A DNA stretch of 64,000 nt from Gemmiger formicilis (GCF_900167555.1 NZ_FUYF01000001.1:124001-188000); one strand, 5' to 3'; positions 48,404 through 59,262 are shown, counted from the first letter of the stretch. A program made the numbers and translations. The notes: generated from the letters alone by a model not told the origin.

Positions 48404-48958
48404 ATGACAAAACGCGAAGCCCGCGCATGGGCCAAGGCCCGGCGCACGGAACTGGACATGGCGGCTGTGGGCCGCGGCATGGCGCAGGCGCTGTTCAGCC
48501 TGCCGCAATGGCAGCGTGCCGGGGCAGTGCTGGCCTTTGCGGCCATGCCGGATGAGCCGGACACGGCGGAAATACTAAGACGCGCGCTGGCCGACGGCAA
48601 GCGCCTGCTGCTGCCCCGTGTGCGGAGCAAAACCGAGATGGACTGGGTGGAGATACCGGCATTGCGCCTGCTGCGGCCCGGGGCGTTTGGCATTCAGGAA
48701 CCGCCCGCCGACCTGCCCGCCGCCGACCCGGCGGGATATGCCGCGGCGCTGGCCCTTGTCCCCTGCCTGGCCGCCAGCCGCGACGGGGTCCGGCTGGGGC
48801 GCGGCGGCGGGTATTATGACCGATTTCTGGCATACTATAAGGGAATGGGGCTGCTGCTCTGCCCCGAGGCCCTGCTGCTGGACGAGCTGCCCTGCGACGA
48901 CTGGGACGCACGCTTTGCGCCCGAGAATATTATGACCGAGAAAGGAATTTTACGATGA
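48404..48958 (+). CDS. 5-formyltetrahydrofolate cyclo-ligase
   Basis: 184 aa from ATG 48404 (GGAAGG upstream). Converts 5-formyl-THF to 5,10-methenyl-THF with ATP. The N-terminal basic start MTKREARAWAKARRTELD, LLLPRVRSKTEMDWVEI, and the C-terminal signature GVRLGRGGGYYDRFLA fit the family. Its stop overlaps the next start (ATGA). Confidence 0.94.
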   Translation: MTKREARAWAKARRTELDMAAVGRGMAQALFSLPQWQRAGAVLAFAAMPDEPDTAEILRRALADGKRLLLPRVRSKTEMDWVEIPALRLLRPGAFGIQEPPADLPAADPAGYAAALALVPCLAASRDGVRLGRGGGYYDRFLAYYKGMGLLLCPEALLLDELPCDDWDARFAPENIMTEKGILR

Positions 48959-49632
48959 AAAAGCTGCTTTTTGCAACAGCCCTGCTGACCGCCCTGTTCC
49001 TGTCTGCCTGCGGCAGTCAAAAGGATGACAGCAACGATCTTGCGAACCAGCCTGCCACAAGACCCGAGGAAGGCGCGGAGCTGGACCCGGAGTTCAGCGT
49101 TGACGACGAGGATACCGGTGAGACCGCCGAGCCGCAGCCGGACGCGGAGCTGAGCGAGATGGTGGATGCTATTTATGACGTCCAGCCGGTTGACCTGATG
49201 GGCATGGAGACGGTGGCCATCGACCTGACCGACGAGAGCTGGTACGGCTATCTGGCGGGGCTGACCGCGGACAATGTGGACAAGGTGGATGCCGCAGTAG
49301 TCAGCGAGCCGATGACCGGAAGCCAGGCGTACAGCCTGGTGCTGCTGCGCCTCAAGGACAAGGCCGATGCCCGCGAGATCGCCGATTCGATGGAGGAAAA
49401 CATCAGTATGCGCAAGTGGGTCTGCGTGGAGGCAGATAAGGCCCGCGTGGTCAGCTTTGATGATAAGCTGCTGTATGTCATGGCAGACAGTGAGCTGGTC
49501 GATGCCGATCTGGTGGCGGATGCTGCCGCAAAGGCCTTTGATGCGACCTTTGTTGTCGATGATTCCCTCGTCAATGAGGACGAGAGCGACCTGCCGCCGG
49601 AGCTGCTGTCCGCCCCGGCTGTGGCAGACTAA
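48955..49632 (+). CDS. Lipoprotein, DUF4358-like
   Basis: 225 aa. Lipoprotein signal LTALFLSACGS (Cys at about 19), an acidic linker (about 20-65), then a compact domain with YDVQPVDLMGMETVAIDLTD, AYSLVLLRLKDKADAREIAD and LLYVMADSELVDADLVAD. The fold-size and layout recall DUF4358 lipoproteins of Clostridia, whose function is unknown. Translationally coupled to the cyclo-ligase gene. Confidence 0.78.
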   Translation: MKKLLFATALLTALFLSACGSQKDDSNDLANQPATRPEEGAELDPEFSVDDEDTGETAEPQPDAELSEMVDAIYDVQPVDLMGMETVAIDLTDESWYGYLAGLTADNVDKVDAAVVSEPMTGSQAYSLVLLRLKDKADAREIADSMEENISMRKWVCVEADKARVVSFDDKLLYVMADSELVDADLVADAAAKAFDATFVVDDSLVNEDESDLPPELLSAPAVAD

Positions 49633-49648
49633 GCGATACAAAAAAACA

Positions 49649-49680
49649 AAGAGCCGTGCCCTTTGCGGGGCACGGCTCTT
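49649..49680. terminator. Bidirectional terminator between the lipoprotein gene and etfA
   Basis: 13-bp inverted repeat AAGAGCCGTGCCC / GGGCACGGCTCTT, 6-nt loop, A-run on the left and T-rich right side. Confidence 0.85.
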
Positions 49681-49697
49681 GTTGATTACAGGCGGAA

Positions 49698-50798
49698 TCA
49701 AGCCTTGGCGGCCTTGATCTCCTTGATGAGCTCGGGAACGACCTTGTACAGATCGCCGACGATGCCGTAGGTGGCAACATCGAAGATGGGGGCGTTCTCG
49801 TTCTTGTTGATGGCGATGATGTTCTCGGAATCCTGCATACCGGCAACGTGCTGGATGGCACCGGAGATGCCCAGCGCAACGTAGATGCGGGGATGCACGG
49901 TCTTGCCGGTCTGACCGACCTGATGGTCGGCAGACAGCCAGCCCTCATCGGTGACGGCGCGGGAAGCACCGACAACACCGCCCAGAGCCTCAGCCAGCTC
50001 CTCGGCCAGCTTGATGCCCTTCTCGGGGTCAGCGGAGATGCCGCGGCCCACGGCGACGACAACGTCGGCACCGATAAGGTCAACGAGCTTCTCGGCGCTC
50101 TTCTTGATGTCGAGCACCTGAACATGGATGTCGTCCGCGGTCAGAGCGGGAGCGACGTTCTCGACGACGACCTTGTCAGCACCGGCCTGGTCGAACGCCT
50201 GCATCTGCATGACGCCGGGGCGGACGGTGGACATCTGCGGGCGGAAGCGCGGGCAGATGATGGTAGCCATCAGGTGGCCGCCGAAAGCGGGGCGGGTCAT
50301 CTTCAGGTTGGTGTTCTCCTCAAACTTGGTGTTGTCCACATCAATGTTGGAGGTGGTGCGCAGGAAGTTCTTGTACTTCTCGACATCGACGTCCAGATGG
50401 GTGCAGTCGGCGGTCAGACCGGTGTGCAGACGGGCTGCGCAGCGGGGGCCGAGGTCGCGGCCCAGGTTGGTCGCACCGATCAGCATGATCTCGGGCTTCT
50501 TGTCCATGATGAGGTCGCACAGCGCCTTGGCATAGCCATCGGTGGTGTAGTCCTTCAGCAGGGGGCTGTCGATGTTGTAAACGCGGTCAGCGCCGTAGCC
50601 GCCCAGCGTCTTGAGGTCAGCCTCGGCCAGGCCGCTGCCCATGACAACGCCTGTCAGCTCAACGCCCAGGTCATTGGCCAGCTTGCGGCCCTCGCTCAGC
50701 AGCTGATAGCTGATGGACTGGATCTCGCCCTCGCGCTGCTCGCAGAATACCCACACGCCCTTGAAGGCGGCGGTGTCCATTGCATTGAATTCAGCCAT
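49698..50798 (-). CDS. etfA: Electron transfer flavoprotein, alpha subunit
   Basis: 366 aa from ATG 50798. The C-terminal FAD domain has GRGISADPEKGIKLAEELAE, WLSADHQVGQTGKTVHPR, YVALGISGAIQHVAGMQ and IIAINKNENAPIFDVATYG. With EtfB it forms the bifurcating or electron-accepting partner of butyryl-CoA dehydrogenase. Last gene of the butyrate operon. Confidence 0.97.
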   Translation of the reverse strand: MAEFNAMDTAAFKGVWVFCEQREGEIQSISYQLLSEGRKLANDLGVELTGVVMGSGLAEADLKTLGGYGADRVYNIDSPLLKDYTTDGYAKALCDLIMDKKPEIMLIGATNLGRDLGPRCAARLHTGLTADCTHLDVDVEKYKNFLRTTSNIDVDNTKFEENTNLKMTRPAFGGHLMATIICPRFRPQMSTVRPGVMQMQAFDQAGADKVVVENVAPALTADDIHVQVLDIKKSAEKLVDLIGADVVVAVGRGISADPEKGIKLAEELAEALGGVVGASRAVTDEGWLSADHQVGQTGKTVHPRIYVALGISGAIQHVAGMQDSENIIAINKNENAPIFDVATYGIVGDLYKVVPELIKEIKAAKA

Positions 50799-50815
50799 TG
50801 TTCGTTTCTCCTTCC

Positions 50816-51601
50816 TCAAATCAGGTGCTTGTCGTTCAGGATGCCGACCAGCTGGGCAGCGTCCTCGACCTTCATGCCGGCGCCCTTGACCGGAGGAGCA
50901 AAGGACTTGTAAACGTTCGTCGGGGAGCCCTTCAGACCGATGGTGTCGGTCTCGATGAGCGGATCGTCCTTCAGAGCGTTGTAATCAAAGACCTCAAGCG
51001 GCTTGTCGTAGCACTCGAAGATACCGGAAACGCTCATGTAACGCGGGGTGTTCAGCTCCTTGATGCAGGTCAGCAGGCAGGGAGTCTGGACCTTCAGCTC
51101 CATGTAGCCGTCCTCGAGCTGACGCTTGACGGTCAGGCTGTTGCCGTCCTTCTGAATGTCGGTGACATAGGTGACCTGGGGCAGATGCAGCTTCTCGGCG
51201 ATCTGGGGGCCGACCTGAGCGGTATCACCGTCGATGGCCTGACGGCCACAGAAAACGATGTCCTCGGGGCCGACGCCGATCTTGTTGACGGCAGCGGCCA
51301 GGATCTGGGAGGTAGCGAAGGTATCGGAACCGCCGAACTCGCGGCCGGAGACCAGCACGCCGCGGTCAGCGCCGCGGGCCATCAGCTCACGCAGCATACC
51401 CTCTGCCGGCGGCGGGCCCATGGTGACGACGACGACCTCGCAGCCGGTCTCGTCCTTCAGCTGCAGGGCGGCCTCGACGGCGTTCAGGTCGTCGGGGTTG
51501 GTGATGGTAGCCATGGCAGAGCGATCCATGGTGCCGTCAGCCTTGACAGCGACCTTGCCCTGCGTATCGGGAACCTGTTTGACACAAACGATTGCTTTCA
51601 T
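50816..51601 (-). CDS. etfB: Electron transfer flavoprotein, beta subunit
   Basis: 261 aa. MKAIVCVKQVPDTQGKVAV is the classic start; VVVVTMGPPPAEGMLRELMA and FCGRQAIDGDTAQVGPQIAE are the AMP/FAD-binding regions. In Clostridia the beta subunit carries the FAD of the bifurcating complex. Lies 14 bp after bcd, and the gap to etfA is 17 bp. Confidence 0.97.
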   Translation of the reverse strand: MKAIVCVKQVPDTQGKVAVKADGTMDRSAMATITNPDDLNAVEAALQLKDETGCEVVVVTMGPPPAEGMLRELMARGADRGVLVSGREFGGSDTFATSQILAAAVNKIGVGPEDIVFCGRQAIDGDTAQVGPQIAEKLHLPQVTYVTDIQKDGNSLTVKRQLEDGYMELKVQTPCLLTCIKELNTPRYMSVSGIFECYDKPLEVFDYNALKDDPLIETDTIGLKGSPTNVYKSFAPPVKGAGMKVEDAAQLVGILNDKHLI

Positions 51602-51615
51602 TACGTCTGTCCTCC

Positions 51616-52785
<1,170 letters not shown>

Positions 52786-52883
52786 TGATAAAACCTCCAT
52801 ATACTGGGGCCGGGCTATACTGCCCGACCAAACAAACGCGGCCCGGCACGGTTTTGGCCGCGCCAGGCGCGTAAGTTACTGAA

Positions 52884-53756
52884 TTACAGGGCGTCGACAG
52901 GGGTCTTGGTGCGGTCTGCGTTGTAAACGTAGAAGCCCTTGCCGGTCTTGCAGCCCAGGTTGCCGCCGCGGACCATCTTGCGGATCAGCGGGCAGGCGCG
53001 GTACTTGCTGTCGCCGGTCTCCTTGTACAGAACGTCCATGATGGCCAGGCAGATGTCCAGACCAACAAAGTCGCCCAGCTCCAGGGGGCCCATCGGGTGG
53101 TTGGCACCCAGCTTCATAGCGGTGTCGATACCTGCGATGTCAGAAACGCCCTCCATCTTGATGAAGGCAGCTTCATTGATCATCGGGATCAGGATGCGGT
53201 TGACGACGAAGCCGGCAGCCTCGTTGACCTGGACCGGGCTCTTGCCGATCTCGGTGCTGATCTTCTTGATGGTCTCGACGGTCTCGGCGGGAGTGTTCAC
53301 ACCGGCGATGACCTCGATGAGCTTCATGCGGTCAGCGGGGTTGAAGAAGTGCATGCCGACCAGAGGACGGCTCAGACCCTTGCCGATCTCGGTGATGGAC
53401 AGAGAGGAAGTGTTGGAAGCGAAAACGCACTCGGGCTTGCAGATCTTATCCAGCTCGCCAAAGGTAGTCTGCTTGACCTTCATATCCTCGAAAGCAGCCT
53501 CGACAATCAGGTCGCAGTCAGCGCACAGATCCTCTTTCAGGCCAGCGGTGATGGCAGCCATGCGGCGGTCAACCTCAGCCTGGTCCAGCTTGCCCTTGGC
53601 AACGAGCTTGGCATAACCGGCAGCGATCTTGTTCTTGCCGCCATCGGCCCACTCCTGCTTGATGTCGCACAGAGCGACGGTGAAGCCCTCAACCTGTGCA
53701 AATGCCTTTGCAATGCCCTGGCCCATAGTGCCAGCGCCAATAACGCCTACCTTCAT
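52884..53756 (-). CDS. hbd: 3-hydroxybutyryl-CoA dehydrogenase
   Basis: 290 aa from ATG 53756. NAD-binding KVGVIGAGTMGQGIAKAFAQ, catalytic His in VGMHFFNPADRMKLIEVI and C-terminal NHPMGPLELGDFVGLD. Reduces acetoacetyl-CoA to 3-hydroxybutyryl-CoA. Confidence 0.97.
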   Translation of the reverse strand: MKVGVIGAGTMGQGIAKAFAQVEGFTVALCDIKQEWADGGKNKIAAGYAKLVAKGKLDQAEVDRRMAAITAGLKEDLCADCDLIVEAAFEDMKVKQTTFGELDKICKPECVFASNTSSLSITEIGKGLSRPLVGMHFFNPADRMKLIEVIAGVNTPAETVETIKKISTEIGKSPVQVNEAAGFVVNRILIPMINEAAFIKMEGVSDIAGIDTAMKLGANHPMGPLELGDFVGLDICLAIMDVLYKETGDSKYRACPLIRKMVRGGNLGCKTGKGFYVYNADRTKTPVDAL

Positions 53757-53803
53757 AGTAAGTACCTCCAATATAAGATAAAAGATAAGAGATAAGAGAT
53801 AAT

Positions 53804-53833
53804 AAAATCGGTGTGCGCGCTGCGCACGATTTT
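53804..53833 (-). terminator. Hairpin between crt and hbd
   Basis: On the minus strand AAAATCGTGCGCA ... GCGCACACCGATTTT followed by ATTATC. A purine-rich GATAAGAGATAAGAGATAA run lies beside it. Possibly a partial terminator or RNA-stability element inside the operon. Confidence 0.5.
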
Positions 53834-53848
53834 AAGATTTATCTAAAA

Positions 53849-54634
53849 TTAGTTGTTCGTGAAAACCGGCTTCGGTTTCGGTTTCTCGCGGCTCAGGAAG
53901 CAGCCCATGCCCTCGACCTGGTCGTGGGTCTCGAAGCAGCCGCCGAACAGCTTTTCCTCGACCTCAACGGCCTTCTCAATGGGCAGACTGATGCCGTCGT
54001 TGATGGCCTTCTTGCAGTTGCGGACCGCAATGGGAGCATTCTTGGCGATCTTGCCGGCCAGCTTCAGCGCAGCGGGCATCAGCTCCTCCTGCGTGTAGAC
54101 GGCGTTGACCAGACCAATGCGCAGGGCCTCGTCTGCCTTGATGTTCAGGGCAGAGTATACGAGCTGCTTGGCCATGCCCATGCCGACAAGGCGTGCCAGA
54201 CGCTGGGTGCCGCCGAAGCCCGGCGTGATGCCTAAGCCCACTTCCGGCTGACCAAAGACGGCATTGTCGGAGCAGAGGCGGATGTCGCAGCTCATGGCCA
54301 GCTCATTGCCGCCGCCCAGCGCGAAGCCGTTGACAGCAGCGATGACGGGCAGCGGGAAGCTCTCGATCATCAGGAAAACGTCGTTGCCCAGCTTGCCGAA
54401 AGCCTCGCCCTCGGCCTTGGTCATCGTGGACATAGAGCCAATGTCGGCACCGGCCACGAAGCTCTTGTCACCGGCACCGGTCAGGACGACGCAGCGGACG
54501 GTGTTCTGATCGATGGCTTCAAAGGCAGCCTTCAGATCCGCCAGAACCTCCGGGTTCAGGGCGTTGAGTGCCTTGGGACGGTCGATGGTAACGACTGCCA
54601 CAGCGCCCTGCAGTTCAGTAGTAACAAAGGACAT
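53849..54634 (-). CDS. crt: 3-hydroxybutyryl-CoA dehydratase (crotonase)
   Basis: 261 aa enoyl-CoA hydratase fold. Oxyanion-hole regions KSFVAGADIGSM and AVNGFALGGGNELAMSCD, and the catalytic-Glu blocks GGGNELAMSCD and FGQPEVGLGITPGFGGTQRL. Dehydrates 3-hydroxybutyryl-CoA to crotonyl-CoA. Confidence 0.96.
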   Translation of the reverse strand: MSFVTTELQGAVAVVTIDRPKALNALNPEVLADLKAAFEAIDQNTVRCVVLTGAGDKSFVAGADIGSMSTMTKAEGEAFGKLGNDVFLMIESFPLPVIAAVNGFALGGGNELAMSCDIRLCSDNAVFGQPEVGLGITPGFGGTQRLARLVGMGMAKQLVYSALNIKADEALRIGLVNAVYTQEELMPAALKLAGKIAKNAPIAVRNCKKAINDGISLPIEKAVEVEEKLFGGCFETHDQVEGMGCFLSREKPKPKPVFTNN

Positions 54635-54663
54635 AGGATAAAACCTCCGGTTTTTAACAGAGT

Positions 54664-55878
54664 TTACATTTCAACGATGGTGGCGCAGCCCATGCCGCCG
54701 CCGATGCACAGGGTAGCCAGACCCTTATGCGCACCACGATGCTTCATGGCGTACAGCAGGGTGACGAGGATACGGGCACCGGAAGCGCCGACGGGATGGC
54801 CCAGCGCAATAGCGCCGCCGTTGACGTTCAGCTTGCTCTGGTCGAAGTGCAGAGCCTCGCCGACGGCAACAGACTGAGCGGCAAAAGCCTCGTTGGCCTC
54901 GATCAGATCCATGTCGTCCACGGTCAGGCCGGTCTTGGCCATGACCTTCTTGGTGGCGGCGATGGGGCCCAGACCCATGACCTCGGGCTCAACACCGGCC
55001 AGAGCACCGGCAACCCAGGTGGCCAGAGGCTCAACGCCCAGCTCCTTGGCCTTCTCCTCGCTCATGACGACCAGAGCAGCAGCGCCGTCGTTGATGGCGG
55101 AGGAGTTGGCGGCGGTGACGATGCCGTCCTTCTTGAAGCAGGGCTTCAGCTTGCCCAGAACCTCCATGGAGCTCATGCGGGGGCCTTCGTCGGTATCAAA
55201 CACGGTGTCGCCCTTCTTGCCCTTGATGACAACGGGAACGATCTCGTCCTTGAAAGCGCCGTCGGCAATAGCCTTAGCGGCCTTCTCCTGAGAATGGAAA
55301 GCAAACTCGTCCAGCTGCTCACGGCTGATGGGGTTGTAGCCGTACTTCTTCTGGTAGGTCTCGTTGGTGCAGACGTTCTCGGCGGTCATGCCCATGTGCA
55401 TGTTGAAGCCGGTGGCATCCCACAGAGCGTCGTTGACCATCGTGTCGACCAGCTCGCTCTTGCCCATGGGGGAGCCCATGCGGTAGCCGTAGCGGCCCTT
55501 CATCATGGCGAACGGAGCCATGTCCATGTTCTCCATGCCGCCTGCAACGACGATGTCGGCATCGCCGGCCTCGATCATCTGGGCAGCCATGTTGACGCAG
55601 TTCAGACCGGAGCCGCAGACGACGTTGACGGTGACGGCGGGGGTCTCGATGGGCAGGCCGGCCTTCAGGGAAGCCTGACGAGCGACGTTCTGGCCCAGAC
55701 CGGCCTGGATGACGCAGCCCATGTAGACATGGTCGACCTGCTCCGGCTTGACGTTGGCGCGGTTCAGAGCCTCCTTGATGACGATGGAGCCCAGCTCAGC
55801 GGCGGGGACATTGGCGAGGGTGCCGCCGAACTTGCCAATGGCAGTACGGCAGGCGCTGGCGATGACGATCTTTTTCAT
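54664..55878 (-). CDS. thlA: Acetyl-CoA acetyltransferase (thiolase)
   Basis: 404 aa from ATG 55878 (AGGAGG upstream). Condenses two acetyl-CoA. Catalytic Cys in [17 protein letters not shown], His in [13 protein letters not shown] and the second Cys in [14 protein letters not shown]. First gene of the butyrate operon; no clear promoter in the 89 bp behind coaD, so coaD and thlA may be co-transcribed. Confidence 0.97.
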   Translation of the reverse strand: MKKIVIASACRTAIGKFGGTLANVPAAELGSIVIKEALNRANVKPEQVDHVYMGCVIQAGLGQNVARQASLKAGLPIETPAVTVNVVCGSGLNCVNMAAQMIEAGDADIVVAGGMENMDMAPFAMMKGRYGYRMGSPMGKSELVDTMVNDALWDATGFNMHMGMTAENVCTNETYQKKYGYNPISREQLDEFAFHSQEKAAKAIADGAFKDEIVPVVIKGKKGDTVFDTDEGPRMSSMEVLGKLKPCFKKDGIVTAANSSAINDGAAALVVMSEEKAKELGVEPLATWVAGALAGVEPEVMGLGPIAATKKVMAKTGLTVDDMDLIEANEAFAAQSVAVGEALHFDQSKLNVNGGAIALGHPVGASGARILVTLLYAMKHRGAHKGLATLCIGGGMGCATIVEM

Positions 55879-55967
55879 AAGTAGCCTCCTAAAAATTCTC
55901 TCTTTGGATGGACTATTGAGTAACAATTTATTTTCAGGCCGACGGAAGACGCGGCTTGAATGCGGTT

Positions 55968-56459
55968 TTACAGCTCCCCTGCCTCGCGCTTGGCAATGAG
56001 CGCACGCTCAACGTTGCGGGGCACAAAGCGGGAGACATCCTGCCCGTAGTGGGCGGCCTCCCGCACGATGGTGGAGGAAAGATAACTCCACTTGATGGCC
56101 GTGGCCAGGAACACCGTCTCGATCTCGGGCATCATGGCGAAGTTCGTGTGGGCCAGCTGAATTTCATTTTCGAAATCCGTGACCGCGCGCAGACCGCGCA
56201 CCATGACGGTAGCGCCCTTCTGCTTGGCGAAGGTGACCGTCAGCCCGTTGAAGGAGTCGATCTCGACATTCGGGATGTTCTTGCAGGACTCCCGCAGCAT
56301 GGCAACGCGCTCCTCTACCGTAAAAAGCGGGGTCTTGGCGCTGTTGACCAGCACCGCGACGATCACCTTGTCAAACATACGGCTGGAGCGCTTGATAATA
56401 TCGAGATGCCCGTTCGTGACGGGGTCGAAGCTGCCGGGATACATGGCGATGGTGGGCAT
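55968..56459 (-). CDS. coaD: Phosphopantetheine adenylyltransferase
   Basis: 163 aa. Nucleotidyl-transferase motif [18 protein letters not shown] (TxGH-like NGH) and [14 protein letters not shown]. Fourth step of CoA synthesis. Its location directly before thlA links CoA supply with a CoA-hungry pathway. AAAGG lies upstream of the ATG. Confidence 0.96.
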   Translation of the reverse strand: MPTIAMYPGSFDPVTNGHLDIIKRSSRMFDKVIVAVLVNSAKTPLFTVEERVAMLRESCKNIPNVEIDSFNGLTVTFAKQKGATVMVRGLRAVTDFENEIQLAHTNFAMMPEIETVFLATAIKWSYLSSTIVREAAHYGQDVSRFVPRNVERALIAKREAGEL

Positions 56460-56490
56460 GGGTGGTGAACCTTTCCGGTTGGATTTGCGC

Positions 56491-56521
56491 CTTAGTTGTT
56501 AAAAAATAAACAACATAAGGG
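56491..56521. promoter_or_regulatory. AT-rich hairpin upstream of coaD
   Basis: On the minus strand CCTTATGTTGTT / AACAACTAAGG around a TATTTTTT loop, one bulge. Could terminate or process the transcript that arises upstream. Confidence 0.45.
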
Positions 56522-56640
56522 GTAAAGCAAGGCACCGACGCCGACGCTGGCTCTTTGGGGCTTCTCCATTGGGTCAGAAATACGGCGGCAAGGTGCCGCT
56601 GCGGGCCGGTGTTTCCCGAACCGCTACTATAGTTTTACCA
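56522..56640 (-). ncRNA. Candidate structured RNA or leader upstream of coaD
   Basis: On the minus strand a promoter-like TTGACA (56655-56660), 17-bp spacer and TAAAAC (56632-56637) precede about 115 nt of GC-rich sequence with distant pairing (CACCG with CGGTG), an internal perfect hairpin GCGGCA / TGCCGC, and GGAGAAGCCCC. The block is flanked by AT-rich DNA and by the hairpin at 56491-56521. It encodes no plausible protein and matches none of the window's repeat families. I compared it with SRP RNA, 6S RNA and common riboswitches by eye and could not assign it. The rest of the 430-bp gap holds the ptb promoter. Confidence 0.4.
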
Positions 56641-56793
56641 TCTTGTTAAGGTTTTGTCAATGACGAATTTATTAAAATTCGGTCAGGATTTCGCAAAAAG
56701 GAGGATTTCCTACCTATTTAAATATAGGCAGACACAGAAAAGGCGAAAAAAAGGCGAAAAATATTTTTTGATGCCGCGCTCCCCTTCCCCCTC

Positions 56794-56822
56794 TTGACCC
56801 ACGGCGCATAACGTGTTATTAT
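56794..56822 (+). promoter_or_regulatory. Promoter of ptb-buk
   Basis: TTGACC (56794-56799), 17-bp spacer, TATTAT (56817-56822), about 65 bp before ptb. Confidence 0.75.
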
Positions 56823-56889
56823 TTTAACATACGGGGCTTTTTTGAGAGCGGCCCCGCCTTTGGAAAGAAGCAAAACGAGGTGCTGTAAA

Positions 56890-57798
56890 ATGAATTTTGA
56901 GGACCTGATCGCGAAAGTAAAGACCTGCGGCAAGCAGAAGCTGGCCGTGGCCGCCGCCGAGGATGACGCTGTTCTGGAGGCTGTCGACGCCGCCCACAAG
57001 CAGGGCATTGCCGACGCCATTCTGGTCGGCGATGAGGCTGCCATCCGCAAGATCGCAGCCGAGCTGAACATCGACCTCTCCGACTATGAGATCATCAACG
57101 AGCCTGACAAGGTGCAGGCCTCCCTCAAGGCCGTCAAGCTGGCCCACGACGGTGTGGCCAACATGTACATGAAGGGCCTGCTGGACACCAAGACCTTCCT
57201 CAAGAGCGTGCTGGACAAGGAAGTCGGTCTGCGCACCGGCAATACGCTGTCTCATGTGGCTGTGTTTGAGGTCAAGGGCATTGAGCAGCTGCTGTTCCTG
57301 ACCGACGTCGCCTTTATGACCTACCCGACGCTGGAGGATAAGGTACATATCATCGAGAACACCGTCGCCGTTGCCCATGCCTGCGGCGTCGAGTGCCCCA
57401 AGGTCGCGCCGCTGGCCGCCGTTGAGGTCGTCAACCCGAAGATGCCCTGCACTGTCGATGCCGACGAGCTGCGCAAGATGAACGCCGAGGGCAAGATCAC
57501 CGGTTGTGTCGTTGACGGTCCCCTTTCGATGGACATTGCCATTGATCCCGAGGCTGCCCACCACAAGGGTGCCCAGGACCGCCCGGCTGCAGGCCATGCG
57601 GACATCCTGCTGTTCCCCGACATTCAGGCCGGCAACCTCGTCTACAAGACGCTGGTCCACACTGCCGACTGCAAGAACGGCTGCATCCTGACCGGTACCA
57701 AGGTTCCCGCTATCCTGACGAGCCGCTCCGATTCCTTCCAGACGAAGGTCAACTCCATCGCACTGGCTGCTGTGGTCGCAGCGGGGCTGAATCAGTAA
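56890..57798 (+). CDS. ptb: Phosphate butyryltransferase
   Basis: 302 aa from ATG 56890 (ACGAGGTG upstream). Turns butyryl-CoA plus phosphate into butyryl phosphate. Phosphotransacetylase-type fold: KLAVAAAEDDAVLEAVDAAH, ANMYMKGLLDTKTFLKSVLD, DGPLSMDIAIDPEAAHHKG and HADILLFPDIQAGNLVYK, the last typical of Ptb. Adjacent buk supports the butyrate assignment. Confidence 0.95.
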   Translation: MNFEDLIAKVKTCGKQKLAVAAAEDDAVLEAVDAAHKQGIADAILVGDEAAIRKIAAELNIDLSDYEIINEPDKVQASLKAVKLAHDGVANMYMKGLLDTKTFLKSVLDKEVGLRTGNTLSHVAVFEVKGIEQLLFLTDVAFMTYPTLEDKVHIIENTVAVAHACGVECPKVAPLAAVEVVNPKMPCTVDADELRKMNAEGKITGCVVDGPLSMDIAIDPEAAHHKGAQDRPAAGHADILLFPDIQAGNLVYKTLVHTADCKNGCILTGTKVPAILTSRSDSFQTKVNSIALAAVVAAGLNQ

Positions 57799-57807
57799 TT
57801 GTAAAAA

Positions 57808-57935
57808 GCCTTCCCCATCGGGGGAAGGTGGCCGAGCTTAGCGAGGCCGGATGAGGGCTGTACCTGCTGTGGCTGCCCGTTTGCGTGCAATCATGGAGAG
57901 GCCGCCCCTCATCAACTTCCCCCAAGGGGGAAGCC
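57808..57935. repeat. Family A interspersed repeat (copy 5, inverted)
   Basis: Starts GCCTTCCCCATCGGGGGAAGG, GGCCGGATGAGGG, variable middle, CCCCTCATCA, and ends with the hairpin CTTCCCCCAAGGGGGAAG. It fills the ptb-buk gap; its end lies about 20 bp before the buk ribosome site. Confidence 0.68.
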
Positions 57936-57962
57936 AAAGAATTTTAAAAGGAGACGTTACCA

Positions 57963-59030
57963 ATGTCCATCAAAACCCTGGTCATCAACCCCGGCTCCAC
58001 CTCCACCAAGGTCGGCGTGTTCGAGGACGAGACCCTGCTGTTTGAAGAAACGCTGCGCCACCCCACCGAGGAGATCGCCAAGTACGCCAGCGTCATCGAC
58101 CAGAAGGACTTCCGCAAGGAGATCATTCTGGACTTCCTGAAGGAGAAAAACTGCGACCCCAAGACCCTGAACGTCATCGTGGGCCGCGGCGGCCTGCTCA
58201 AGCCCATCCCCGGCGGCACCTACGCCGTCAGCGATGCCCTGCTGGCTGACCTGAAGGCCGGTGTGCAGGGCCAGCACGCCTCCAACCTGGGCGGCATTCT
58301 GGCCCGCGAGATCGGCGATTTCCTGGGCGTGCCCAGCTACATCGTTGACCCCGTCGTTGTTGACGAGCTGACCGATAAGGCCCGCATTTCCGGTATGCCG
58401 GAGCTGCCGCGCCGCTCCATTTTCCACGCGCTGAACCAGAAGGCCGTCGCCCGCCACTTTGCCAAGGAGAACGGCAAGCGTTACGAGGATCTGAACCTTA
58501 TCGTCATCCACATGGGCGGCGGTGTCTCCGTCGGTGCGCATGACCACGGCAAGGTCGTGGATGTCAACAACATCCTCGACGGCGAGGGCTGCTTCAGCCC
58601 CGAGCGCAGCGGCACCGTGCCCGTCGGCGACCTCGTCAAGATGTGCTTCAGCGGTAAGTACACCCAGAAGGAAGTTTATAAGAAGATCTGCGGCAACGGC
58701 GGCTTCAACGGCTATCTGCACACGAACGATGCCCGTGAGGTCGGCAAGATGGCCGAGTCCGGCAACGCGCTGGCAAAGCAGGTCTGGGAAGCATTCTTCT
58801 ACCAGATCGCCAAGGACGCCGGCGCTATGGCCGCTGTCCTGCACGGCAAGGTCGACCAGATCATCCTGACCGGCGGCATTGCCTACAACCCCTTCACCGC
58901 CAAGACCCTGACCGAGTACCTCGGCTGGATCGCCCCTGTCACCACCTACCCCGGCGAGGACGAGCTGCTTGCCCTCTGCCAGGGCGCTCTCCGCGTCATG
59001 ACCGGCGAGGAAGAGGCTAAGAATTACTGA
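57963..59030 (+). CDS. buk: Butyrate kinase
   Basis: 355 aa. ASKHA-fold start [60 protein letters not shown] and [17 protein letters not shown] are typical of butyrate kinases. Makes butyrate and ATP from butyryl phosphate. AAAGGAG precedes the ATG. With ptb it supplies the final steps of the pathway encoded by the thlA operon. Confidence 0.96.
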   Translation: MSIKTLVINPGSTSTKVGVFEDETLLFEETLRHPTEEIAKYASVIDQKDFRKEIILDFLKEKNCDPKTLNVIVGRGGLLKPIPGGTYAVSDALLADLKAGVQGQHASNLGGILAREIGDFLGVPSYIVDPVVVDELTDKARISGMPELPRRSIFHALNQKAVARHFAKENGKRYEDLNLIVIHMGGGVSVGAHDHGKVVDVNNILDGEGCFSPERSGTVPVGDLVKMCFSGKYTQKEVYKKICGNGGFNGYLHTNDAREVGKMAESGNALAKQVWEAFFYQIAKDAGAMAAVLHGKVDQIILTGGIAYNPFTAKTLTEYLGWIAPVTTYPGEDELLALCQGALRVMTGEEEAKNY

Positions 59031-59049
59031 TTCCAACATAAAATAAACC

Positions 59050-59091
59050 GCACCGCCGCTGACGAGCCAAACCGTCAACGGCGGTGCTTTT
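59050..59091 (+). terminator. Terminator of ptb-buk
   Basis: 15-bp inverted repeat GCACCGCCGCTGACG / CGTCAACGGCGGTGC, one mismatch, 8-nt loop, TTTTG. Confidence 0.85.
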
Positions 59092-59109
59092 GTATGCTAT
59101 AGTGCTGTG

Positions 59110-59262
59110 GTAGGGGCCGGGCATGCCCGGCCCGGTGGTGCCCCGTCGGCGGGCGTTTTATGGGGATGTGGCGGGCCGCACATGTGCGGCCCCTACCGCG
59201 CGGCAAACCGGCAGTGGTCGGCGTCCTCGACGCCCCGCGGAGGGGTCAAGACCCTTCCCTAC
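59110..59262. repeat. Family C composite element (copy 15) plus adjoining variant palindrome
   Basis: GTAGGGGCCGGGCATGCCCG then GCCC, linker, GCGGGCCGCACATGTGCGGC then CCCTAC (ends 59196). A further palindrome GGAGGGGTCAAGACCC then TTCCCTAC follows at 59240-59262. These account for most of the 355-bp gap between buk and the YitT gene; no gene is seen in it. Confidence 0.7.

Noticed and set aside
56522-56640. SRP RNA, 6S RNA or a known riboswitch
   Set aside because: The conserved SRP GGAAG/AGCAG core is absent; some 6S-like phrases occur but are too close together; no riboswitch core was recognised. Left as an unassigned candidate.
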